From: Chloroflexota bacterium
Lineage (GTDB): Bacteria > Chloroflexota > Limnocylindria > Limnocylindrales > CSP1-4
Length of the DNA stretch: 5,732 nucleotides
Assembly: GCA_016200675.1 (NCBI GenBank)
Contig: JACQEH010000083.1
Location: 1 to 5,732 of the forward strand
Reading direction: 5' to 3'
Positions 1 to 4,874 of the stretch are shown here, piece after piece (the stretch's first letter is position 1; each line of letters starts with the position of its first letter). The position numbers and the translations under genes were made by a program. A model generated the notes under the pieces. The model saw only the letters and a program-made list of their open reading frames with translations, ran no database searches and was not told the DNA's origin.

Positions 1-15
1 GAGCCTGATATACCG

Positions 16-180
16 CCTCGTGGGGTCGATGATGGCATCGACCTCCACGGGGAGACCGGCACGCGCCTATCCGGCAGATGACCGTTGAACCTAGTGTCCG
101 GCCCCCGACCTTCGGCCGTGAACGGTGATCGGGATCCTGCGGCTTGGACCGGTGATTGGACCCATCAGGTGACGTCGGCC
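16..180 (+). ncRNA. Putative IS110 bridge RNA (left-end guide RNA)
   Basis: Three folded modules can be drawn by eye. The first is a 5' hairpin pairing 16-31 with 36-52: 16 base pairs including one G-U, one bulged base (T44), and an ATGG loop. The second is a target-loop candidate. Its outer stem pairs 56-62 with 94-101 (one bulge), it has a symmetric 9 x 9 internal loop (63-71 and 85-93), and its inner stem pairs 72-74 with 82-84. The third is a donor-loop candidate between about 114 and 180, closed by GGCCG (114-118) and CGGCC (176-180); its inner stem is uncertain. Guide matches are: 63-68 GCGCCT against left target plus core GAGCCT (5 of 6); 89-94 ACCTAG complementary to core plus right target CTAGGT (6 of 6); 131-137 GGGATCC against right end plus core GGGATCT (6 of 7); 164-168 ATCAG complementary to core plus left end CTGAT (5 of 5). 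The order target loop then donor loop is that known for IS621. The 3' end is uncertain and could extend to about 210. Confidence 0.65.
19..49 (+). repeat. Strong inverted repeat: 5' stem-loop of the putative bridge RNA
   Basis: GGTCGATG at 24-31 pairs perfectly with CATCGACC at 36-43 across a four-base loop. CGTGG at 19-23 then pairs with CCACG at 45-49 after one bulged T. Three further pairs extend the stem to 16 and 52. This is the most stable-looking structure in the left end. It begins close to the predicted start of the circle-junction transcript. Confidence 0.75.
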
Positions 181-187
181 TGAGTGT

Positions 188-208
188 GCGGGACCCCTCG
201 AGGTCCGC
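188..208 (+). promoter_or_regulatory. Hairpin just upstream of the transposase ribosome binding site
   Basis: GGACC at 191-195 pairs with GGTCC at 202-206, and the stem can be lengthened with one bulge to 188-208. It ends two bases before the AAGGAGG ribosome binding site at 211-217, which stays unpaired. It may be the 3' boundary of the guide RNA, a modulator of transposase translation, or chance in GC-rich DNA. Confidence 0.35.
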
Positions 209-224
209 CGAAGGAGGCTGGCCG

Positions 225-1415
225 ATGACGACGATCGGGATCGATATCGGAGGACGGACGCACGTCGTTGCCCGCTGTCGGGACGGCCAGGCCCGGGCCG
301 ACCACGAGATCCTGCGGGTCAGCGAGGACCGGGCCGGGTTCACGATCCTCGACGCCTGGCTCGATCGGCAGCCGGAGCCCGTGACCCTGGTCACGATGGA
401 GTCCTCGGGCCACTACTGGATGCCGCTCGCCTCGCACCTTCGGCGGCGTGTTGTCCCGGTCGCCGTCGTCAACCCGCTCGCGGCGAAGTACTTTGCGAGG
501 AGCCGCCTGGGCCGCACGAAGTCCGACCCGGCCGATGCCCGGAGCCTCGCCGAGATGGCCATGCGCGACACACCCGACGCCCGCGACCCGCTCGCCGGCG
601 CCGAGCTGCGCCAGGCGGCCCGCTTCGCGATGACCCTGGTGGAAGAGCAGGCCAAGGTCTGCCAGCGCCTGATCCGCCTGGTCGAGCTCGGCTTCCCGGA
701 GCTCAGTGAGCTGTTCGAGGACCCGACCTGCCGGACGGCGCGGGAGGTGCTGCGCGTCGCGCCGACCGCCCGCGCGGCGACCCGCAGGCGGACATCGACC
801 CTGGCCAACGCCAACGGCAGTCCCGGGCACCGCCGCCTCGGGACGGCGAGGGCCGAGCGCCTCCAGGCCGCCGCGGCCGACTCGATCGCGGTCCCCGAGC
901 TCGATGCCGAGGTCGCCTTCGAGGTCCGCCTCCTGCTCGACCAGTACGACCTGCTCGAGCGCCAGATCACCGACGCCGACCACCGGGTCGCAGGGCTCCT
1001 CGACGGCGAGCTGGCCCGCCGCATCCAGACCATCCCGGGCGTCGGGCCCTCGATCGCGGCAACCCTCATCAGCGAGATCGGCGACATCGGCCGCTTCACC
1101 GACTTCGACGGGCTCCTTGCGTACGCCGGGGTCCACCCTGCCGAGCGGAGCTCGGGCAAGAAGGGATCGAATCCCGAGACCTCCTGGCACATGAGCAAGG
1201 CGGGCAATGCCCACCTCCGGGCCGCCGCCTACCGGATGGCCCTGGTCGGGATCCAGCACAACCCGGTCATCGCCGCCCACTACGCCCGCAAGCGCGCCGC
1301 CGGCAAGTCGAAGATGAACGCCCTCGGCCACTGCATGCGCAAGGCCCTCAGCATCGTCTGGGGCGTATGGCGAAACGGTCAGGACTTCGACCCCGACTGG
1401 GCGGTCGAAGATTGA
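225..1415 (+). CDS. IS110-family transposase (DEDD/serine recombinase)
   Basis: A 396-residue protein, a usual length for IS110 transposases. The N-terminal RuvC-like domain shows the four acidic residues: D7 in GIDIGG, E59 in TMESSGHYW, and D101 and D104 in KSDPADARSLAE. A helical linker covers roughly residues 125-260. The C-terminal Transposase_20 domain begins with a helix-hairpin-helix-like stretch at IQTIPGVGPSIAATLISEIG (about 267-286), followed by LAYAGVHPAERSSGKKGS. The serine before GKK (S310, or possibly S309) is the likely nucleophile. In characterised members the RuvC-like and serine domains act together, guided by a bridge RNA, to excise and insert the element through a circle. 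ATG 225 was chosen because AAGGAGG lies at 211-217 with a seven-base gap. An in-frame TTG at 156 would add 23 residues but would run through the proposed guide RNA. No frameshift or missing catalytic residue is seen, so the gene looks active. Confidence 0.93.
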   Translation: MTTIGIDIGGRTHVVARCRDGQARADHEILRVSEDRAGFTILDAWLDRQPEPVTLVTMESSGHYWMPLASHLRRRVVPVAVVNPLAAKYFARSRLGRTKSDPADARSLAEMAMRDTPDARDPLAGAELRQAARFAMTLVEEQAKVCQRLIRLVELGFPELSELFEDPTCRTAREVLRVAPTARAATRRRTSTLANANGSPGHRRLGTARAERLQAAAADSIAVPELDAEVAFEVRLLLDQYDLLERQITDADHRVAGLLDGELARRIQTIPGVGPSIAATLISEIGDIGRFTDFDGLLAYAGVHPAERSSGKKGSNPETSWHMSKAGNAHLRAAAYRMALVGIQHNPVIAAHYARKRAAGKSKMNALGHCMRKALSIVWGVWRNGQDFDPDWAVED

Positions 1416-1417
1416 CA
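1412..1417 (+). promoter_or_regulatory. Consensus -35 box in the IS right end (half of a circle-junction promoter)
   Basis: TTGACA, a perfect sigma70-type -35 box, overlaps the transposase TGA stop. In a circle joined through one CT core, TATACC at 9-14 would lie 18 bases downstream, or GATATA at 7-12 would lie 16 bases downstream. Transcription would then start near 18-22, at the 5' hairpin of the guide RNA. Promoters assembled at the circle junction are known for IS621 and IS492 in this family. In the linear copy I see no -10 box at the right distance in the flanking DNA (1434-1441), so an outward hybrid promoter is not supported. Confidence 0.55.
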
Positions 1418-1433
1418 AGACCCTATGGGATCT

Positions 1434-1548
1434 AGGTCACACGCCTCGCACGAGTCGCTTCTGGCATCGGTATAGCCCCACGATCGCCGACTACGATGTC
1501 GCCATCGCGGAAGATCCGTGCACTGGCCCCAGAAAGCTGAGTACTTGA
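1434..1548 (+). other. Intergenic leader between the IS and the exporter operon
   Basis: These 115 bases hold no gene I can support. Weak -10-like hexamers occur at 1471-1476 (TATAGC) and 1492-1497 (TACGAT), without a convincing -35 box for either. A small hairpin pairs CGATG (1494-1498) with CATCG (1503-1507). The ribosome binding site before ATG 1549 is poor; GAAAG near 1532 is the nearest purine run. The IS has separated this leader from whatever lay upstream. Confidence 0.35.
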
Positions 1549-2451
1549 ATGCATGAATCGAGCCCCGCTGAGGCGCATCGTGGACCAGCTCTGGTCGCCG
1601 ATGGACTGACCAAGCGATACGACCGCGGGACGTTGGCCCTTTCCGATGTGACGATGGAAATTGGTTGGGGTCGTATCACGGCCCTCGTCGGGCCGAACGC
1701 AGCCGGAAAGTCGACTCTCATCAAGACGTGGGTCGGTTTCGAGCGGCCGACTCAGGGTCGGGTCCTGGTAGGCGGCATCGATCCTTGGCGTAATCGCGCC
1801 GAGGCAGTCGCACTCATCGCGTACCTCCCCCAAGTGCCTGCCCTCTATCCGGAACTAAGCGCCGCCGATCACGTGGACCTGGCTCATCACTACCGGTCGA
1901 GCCTCGATCGGGCCGGGGCCTTGGCTCGCCTGACGAATCTGGCGGTACCACTGGATCGGCCCGCGAAAGCGCTGTCTGGCGGGCAAATGGCGCAGCTCGG
2001 GCTGGCAATTGCCCTGGCAACGCATGCGCCGATTCTGCTACTCGACGAACCAATGGCCAGCTTGGACCCTCTGGCGCGCCGTGAGTTCATTGATGCATTG
2101 CGGGAAGGGGTGCGGGAGGCCAGCGTATCCGCGGTGCTGTCGTCGCACGTCGTCAGTGATATCGAACAAGCGGCCGACTGGTTGGTGGTCCTCGGCGTGG
2201 GCCGCAAGCTCCTGGACATGTCCATCAACGAGGCTACATCGCAACATCGCGTCACTGAGTCCCATGAGCCGACCGGCGGCGGTGGCGAGGTAATCGCCCG
2301 GCTGCCAGGCCAAGTCGGATCCTTGGTGCGAGCCGAGCCTGGCTCGAGCTCCGGCCGGCACGCCTCGCTGGAGGATGTTGTCATCGGCTATCTCTCCATG
2401 GACCGCGTTAGCCGTCCGCGAGAACGGATTCCAATGTCGGTGGCGGAATGA
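1549..2451 (+). CDS. ABC-2 type transporter, ATP-binding protein
   Basis: A 300-residue single-domain ABC ATPase that should power the membrane partner encoded next. All nucleotide-binding motifs are intact: Walker A GPNAAGKST (48-56, K54), Q-loop Q95 in AYLPQVPALYPELS, signature LSGGQ (142-146), Walker B ILLLDEP (162-168) with catalytic E167, D-loop SLDP (171-174) and switch histidine H200 in LSSH. After the core comes a tail of about 80 residues holding ASLEDVVIGYL, which resembles the short LEDVF-like motif near the end of ABC-2 ATPases. The stop overlaps the permease start (ATGA, 2448-2451), so the two are translationally coupled. ATG 1549 is the only convenient start, and its ribosome binding site is weak. 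Substrate is unknown; related pairs export antibiotics, peptides or lipids. Third codon positions carry more A and T than in the IS, the holin-like gene or cinA, which suggests transfer. Confidence 0.93.
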   Translation: MHESSPAEAHRGPALVADGLTKRYDRGTLALSDVTMEIGWGRITALVGPNAAGKSTLIKTWVGFERPTQGRVLVGGIDPWRNRAEAVALIAYLPQVPALYPELSAADHVDLAHHYRSSLDRAGALARLTNLAVPLDRPAKALSGGQMAQLGLAIALATHAPILLLDEPMASLDPLARREFIDALREGVREASVSAVLSSHVVSDIEQAADWLVVLGVGRKLLDMSINEATSQHRVTESHEPTGGGGEVIARLPGQVGSLVRAEPGSSSGRHASLEDVVIGYLSMDRVSRPRERIPMSVAE

Positions 2452-3374
2452 GAGCCATCGTCCGCTTGACGTGGGCGACGGGTGGCTTCGAGTTGAAGTT
2501 TCTGCTCGCCGGGTCCCTGCTGCTAGCGACAGCTTCGTTGGCGATTGCGTTTCTGCTCAACGCCAATGCGCCCGGCCCAACGTGCATCGCGAACAGAACG
2601 ACGCCTAGCTGTGACACCGCATTCTTCTACCAGGTCGGTAGTCTCGGAAGCCAGCTGATCATCGCGATGGGTGTCCTGCCGATCGCCATCGGAAGCGTGC
2701 TGGGCAGTCAGCTCTTCTCCCGCGAGATCGAGCGAGCCACGGTGCAGTTGCCCTGGTCCCTGACGTCATCTAGGACCAGGTGGTTGGCGGAACGCCTCCT
2801 CATCCTACTTCTGTTTGTTGTGCTCATCGTTATCGCACCGGCCATTACTACGACCATCCTGGAGGGCTCGATCAGCCCGGGCGTCGCCGCGACCAATACA
2901 CTCGTGGACTTCGGCTTCCGCGGCGTTTCAGTCGTCGCGCGGGCTGCTGCAATGTTCTCCGTTGCAGCCCTCGTCGGCCTGAGTGTCGGTCGTGCTCTCC
3001 CGGCACTATTGCTATCTCTCATTGCCGCGCTCTTGATTGCGGTGGCGGTCCCATTCCTCGCGCTGGCCACGCAGCCGACCGAGTTCATCGCTCCGTTGGG
3101 CGATCCGAAGGTCCGCTACGGATTGGTCCGCGAAGAGCAATACCAGGATCCGGCTGGAACGTTGTTCACCATCGACGAGGTCACGGCTAAGGTTCCGCCA
3201 GACGCTGGAGACCCGACAACCTGGATCGAGGCGAACTTTCGGAAGGTTGCCACGGGCGTGCGCGGTGAGCGTTACTGGGATGCGGAGATTGCATCAGCCA
3301 TCATGCTCGCCGCCGTGACCGTCGCTTCTCTTGGCGCGGCCACCGTGCTCGTGGCACGCAGGCGACCGTATTGA
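2448..3374 (+). CDS. ABC-2 type transporter permease, six membrane helices
   Basis: A 308-residue integral membrane protein, the expected partner of the preceding ATPase. Hydrophobic segments lie at about residues 18-37, 67-88, 114-137, 157-180, 183-206 and 281-303. With a cytoplasmic N-terminus, the stretch 89-113 (SREIERATVQLPWS then SRTRWLAERL) lies inside. It resembles the ABC-2 family segment between helices 2 and 3 that contacts the ATPase. The loop between helices 1 and 2 holds two cysteines (C46, C55) that could form a disulfide outside. About 70 residues between helices 5 and 6 (207-278) would form an external domain, longer than in minimal ABC-2 permeases. Its ATG overlaps the ATPase stop by four bases. 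Sequence identity to any named family is not obvious to me, so the call rests on topology, the 89-113 segment and context. Confidence 0.85.
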   Translation: MRAIVRLTWATGGFELKFLLAGSLLLATASLAIAFLLNANAPGPTCIANRTTPSCDTAFFYQVGSLGSQLIIAMGVLPIAIGSVLGSQLFSREIERATVQLPWSLTSSRTRWLAERLLILLLFVVLIVIAPAITTTILEGSISPGVAATNTLVDFGFRGVSVVARAAAMFSVAALVGLSVGRALPALLLSLIAALLIAVAVPFLALATQPTEFIAPLGDPKVRYGLVREEQYQDPAGTLFTIDEVTAKVPPDAGDPTTWIEANFRKVATGVRGERYWDAEIASAIMLAAVTVASLGAATVLVARRRPY

Positions 3375-3440
3375 GCCGGCCGAGTGCAGATAAGACGTTG
3401 CAACCCATAGCGCCGCCATGGTCCGGGCGCGGACGCTGGA

Positions 3441-3477
3441 CCCGGAGTTCTCCGGGGCTCCGCGCATATGAGGCGCG
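3441..3477 (+). terminator. Tandem hairpins after the exporter operon, possible terminator
   Basis: CCCGGAGTTCTCCGGG (3441-3456) is a near-perfect 7-bp inverted repeat. It is followed by CGCGC (3461-3465) pairing with GCGCG (3473-3477) around a seven-base loop. They start 66 bases after the permease stop. No T-run follows on either strand, so this would be an atypical GC-rich terminator or an RNA-stabilising structure. Confidence 0.35.
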
Positions 3478-3507
3478 TGTAACTCGGAGTCGCAAGCATC
3501 GACCAGC

Positions 3508-3577
3508 GGGCGCGACGCACAGACCACGTCCGGAATCGCTCCTAAGGCCGGCGCGTCTGCCATTCCGCCACTCGCCC
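3508..3577 (-). pseudogene. Broken tRNA-Leu (anticodon UAG), 5' half intact
   Basis: Read on the minus strand from 3577, the sequence follows a leucine tRNA. It has the acceptor 5' strand GGGCGAG (3577-3571), T8-G9, the D arm GCGGAATGGCAGACGC and anticodon stem CCGGC. The anticodon loop is CTTAGGA, with anticodon TAG. The match stops after two bases of the 3' anticodon stem: GCGAT is found where GCCGG is needed. No T-loop of the TTCRA type follows. A degenerate remainder may persist: GGACGTGG (3531-3524) resembles the end of a variable arm, and CGCGCCC (3514-3508) could pair six of seven with the acceptor strand. That would make 70 bases against about 85 normally. The intact part is 3577 to 3538. 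It cannot make a working tRNA-Leu. The gene was either decayed or cut by an integration or deletion near the anticodon loop. Confidence 0.65.
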
Positions 3578-3578
3578 G

Positions 3579-3605
3579 GGCCGAGGATACCCCGCGGTCT
3601 CGGCC
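3579..3605 (-). terminator. Hairpin after the minus-strand operon, possible terminator
   Basis: GGCCGAG (3579-3585) pairs with CTCGGCC (3599-3605), a seven-base-pair stem with a 13-base loop. It begins six bases past the stop codon of the minus-strand small membrane protein. There is no T-run. On the minus strand the loop contains TATCCT (3589-3584), which sits at -10 distance from the 5' end of the broken tRNA, so the segment could instead be that tRNA's old promoter. Confidence 0.4.
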
Positions 3606-3610
3606 GTGGC

Positions 3611-4192
3611 TCAGGCCTTGGGCGGCTGGCTCGATTCGGCGGCTGCGCCGGTGGCGGTGCCCACGACGCCGTCCATGCGCGCCCGGGCCTTGCGGAGACC
3701 CTCGGCGAAGGACGGGCCGTCCGCGTCGAAGAGGCGCTCGGCGAACTCGCGACCGGCCTTCACCGACGCCGGGCCGAGGGCGTTCGCAAGCAGGCCGCCG
3801 GCGACACCCAGGATGTCGGCGTTCCGGCGGTCCGCTTCCCGCTCGTCGAGGAACTTGCTGAACTCGCGCTCGAGGGTCCCGCGAACCTTGTCACCGTCCG
3901 GCCCGAGCTTGCGGAGGGTTCGTTCGATCTCATCGGGCAGCATCGACTTGGGGAGGTCGGCGTCCTTGCCGAAGATCGCTCGCCGCGTCCGGCGAACGAG
4001 CCGCTTCGGACCCCCGAGGAGCAGGAATGCCGCGCCGACGGCCGCGCCGCCCACCTTCGCCGGCTGGCGTCGAAGTCGCGCCGGGATGTCGACGGCGGCC
4101 CGGGCCGAGGCCTCCAGGGCCACGACCTCGTCCTCGAGGCCCTGGCGGGCGGCTAGGACTTCGGCCCGAGCGGCGACCGTGCGCGCACCCAC
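3611..4192 (-). CDS. Small membrane-anchored protein of unknown function
   Basis: A 193-residue protein I cannot assign to a named family. The first 40 or so residues are charged and helical (RQGLEDEVVALEASARAA) and could form a coiled coil. A single hydrophobic, glycine- and alanine-rich segment at about 46-62 (KVGGAAVGAAFLLLGG) is followed by a very basic stretch, KRLVRRTRR, consistent with a cytoplasmic-side anchor. The rest is mostly charged helix, with a second weak hydrophobic patch at about 127-141. The layout recalls DUF3618-type proteins, which often sit beside holin-like genes, but that resemblance is loose. GTG 4192 was chosen because AAGGAG lies at 4206-4201 with an eight-base gap. 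It overlaps the upstream gene by 40 bases, implying translational coupling. A later GTG at 4123 is the alternative start. The gene is in the same operon as the holin-like protein. Confidence 0.72.
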   Translation of the reverse strand: MGARTVAARAEVLAARQGLEDEVVALEASARAAVDIPARLRRQPAKVGGAAVGAAFLLLGGPKRLVRRTRRAIFGKDADLPKSMLPDEIERTLRKLGPDGDKVRGTLEREFSKFLDEREADRRNADILGVAGGLLANALGPASVKAGREFAERLFDADGPSFAEGLRKARARMDGVVGTATGAAAESSQPPKA

Positions 4193-4791
4193 TCGATGGT
4201 CTCCTTCGTGGTCTCGATGGTCTGGCTGGGATAGAAGCGGGCCTTGAGCGCCTCGGTGTCGATCCCCGTCCGGGCGACACCGTAGCCGGCAGCGATCGGC
4301 CAGGCGACGAGGACGACGAACGTGCTGAGGGCCGCCCACGGGCGTGGGTCGATGTGGAGCAGGAGGCCGGCCGCCAGGACCAGGACCCCGACCCCGAGCG
4401 CGACCAGGAGCGCCTCCCCGATGCGCGACCCGGCGACGCCGACGGCCACGAGGGCGGCCAGGATCGCGACGTCCACGAGGGCGACCGACCCGAGCAGCAC
4501 GCCCCAGCCGATGGAACCGAAGAGGAAGTCCCCGAGGTACAGGAGGAGCCCGATCGGCAGCAGGAGGGCCAGGGCGACGAGGGCGCCGACGGCGAGCCCC
4601 ACGAGGACCATGACCGCCTTGATCTCGGCGCCGATCTCGGCCGCCTCGGCCTTCGCCAGGTCGACGTGGGCCGTGAGGAGCCGGCGGGCGGCCGCGATCA
4701 CGGCGTCGATCTGGGCGCGCAGGCCGGCCGGCGGCCGATCGCGGGACGATGGATCGGCTCCGGCGGAACCCGGGTTCTGGGCGTCGTCCAA
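4153..4791 (-). CDS. Holin-superfamily-III-like membrane protein (Phage_holin_3_6 type)
   Basis: A 212-residue membrane protein. A short polar N-terminus is followed by an amphipathic helix RRLLTAHVDLAKAEAAEIGAE (about 36-56), then hydrophobic segments at about 58-86, 95-120, 125-146 and 153-171, and a polar tail. The LxxxxxxLAKAE helix leading into paired membrane segments is characteristic of the putative actinobacterial holin-X family. Despite the family name, chromosomal members are usually not in prophages, and there are no phage genes here. Four membrane segments make it longer than typical two- to three-helix members. I chose TTG 4791 (GAGG at 4800-4797, five-base gap) because it leaves room for a promoter. 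An in-frame ATG at 4863 would add 24 arginine-rich residues and leave only 11 bases before the divergent cinA start, which seems unlikely. Cellular role is unknown; envelope function is an inference. Confidence 0.75.
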   Translation of the reverse strand: MDDAQNPGSAGADPSSRDRPPAGLRAQIDAVIAAARRLLTAHVDLAKAEAAEIGAEIKAVMVLVGLAVGALVALALLLPIGLLLYLGDFLFGSIGWGVLLGSVALVDVAILAALVAVGVAGSRIGEALLVALGVGVLVLAAGLLLHIDPRPWAALSTFVVLVAWPIAAGYGVARTGIDTEALKARFYPSQTIETTKETIEWVRARSPLGPKS

Positions 4792-4830
4792 CGGGTCCTC
4801 ACGCGTGCGGCGCCGGGCTGGCGCACGTCG

Positions 4831-4836
4831 ATGATA
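4831..4836 (-). promoter_or_regulatory. Putative -10 box for the minus-strand membrane operon
   Basis: TATCAT on the minus strand matches five of six bases of TATAAT. Transcription would start near 4824, leaving an untranslated leader of about 33 bases that contains the GAGG ribosome binding site before TTG 4791. No clear -35 box is seen 16-18 bases further upstream. Confidence 0.45.
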
Positions 4837-4862
4837 CCAACCGCCGCTGCCCCGGCCTCGCA

Positions 4863-4868
4863 TACCAT
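4863..4868 (+). promoter_or_regulatory. Putative -10 box for a leaderless cinA transcript
   Basis: TACCAT fits the TANNNT pattern and ends six bases before GTG 4875, exactly the spacing expected if transcription starts on the first base of the start codon. No ribosome binding site precedes the GTG, which supports leaderless translation. No -35 box is evident. Confidence 0.5.
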
Positions 4869-4874
4869 CGCCCG

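Larger units (their letters stand above)
7..1431 (+). mobile_element. IS110-family insertion sequence, apparently complete
   Basis: The element carries one DEDD-type transposase, a non-coding left end of about 218 bases and a right end of only 16 bases after the stop codon. There are no obvious terminal inverted repeats. A long left end without subterminal inverted repeats fits the IS110 group rather than the IS1111 group. Boundaries are inferred by placing the CT core dinucleotide at 5-6 and 1432-1433. With that choice, four guide-like segments in the left end match the target flanks and the element ends (see the ncRNA entry). The predicted empty target is GAGC-CT-AGGTCAC. The predicted circle junction is GGGAT-CT-GATATACC. 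The family call is firm. The exact ends are inferred, and only four bases of left flank lie in the window. The element sits 115 bases upstream of the exporter ATPase, in the same orientation. Confidence 0.75.

Noticed and set aside
77..130. Alternative target-loop fold pairing 81-86 with 121-126 (plus 77-79 with 128-130)
   Set aside because: The pairing is possible, but the fold using 56-62 with 94-101 gives a symmetric internal loop and places both guide-like segments on opposite sides of it.
165..1418. Long open frame antisense to the transposase (417 codons)
   Set aside because: It has low-complexity composition rich in Gly, Arg, Val and Asp, no recognisable motifs and no ribosome binding site. 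It mirrors a gene with clear catalytic residues; GC-rich DNA gives such shadow frames.
1412..1440. Outward hybrid promoter from the IS right end driving the exporter
   Set aside because: The -35 box is perfect, but no -10-like hexamer lies 16-18 bases downstream in the linear arrangement.
3371..4156. Plus-strand open frame directly after the permease stop
   Set aside because: It starts on a TTG overlapping the permease stop, crosses two hairpins and the broken tRNA, and is the shadow of the minus-strand gene ending at 3611.
4153..4791. Prophage remnant because of the holin-like gene
   Set aside because: No endolysin, tail, capsid or integrase gene is present, and this family is common on chromosomes outside prophages.
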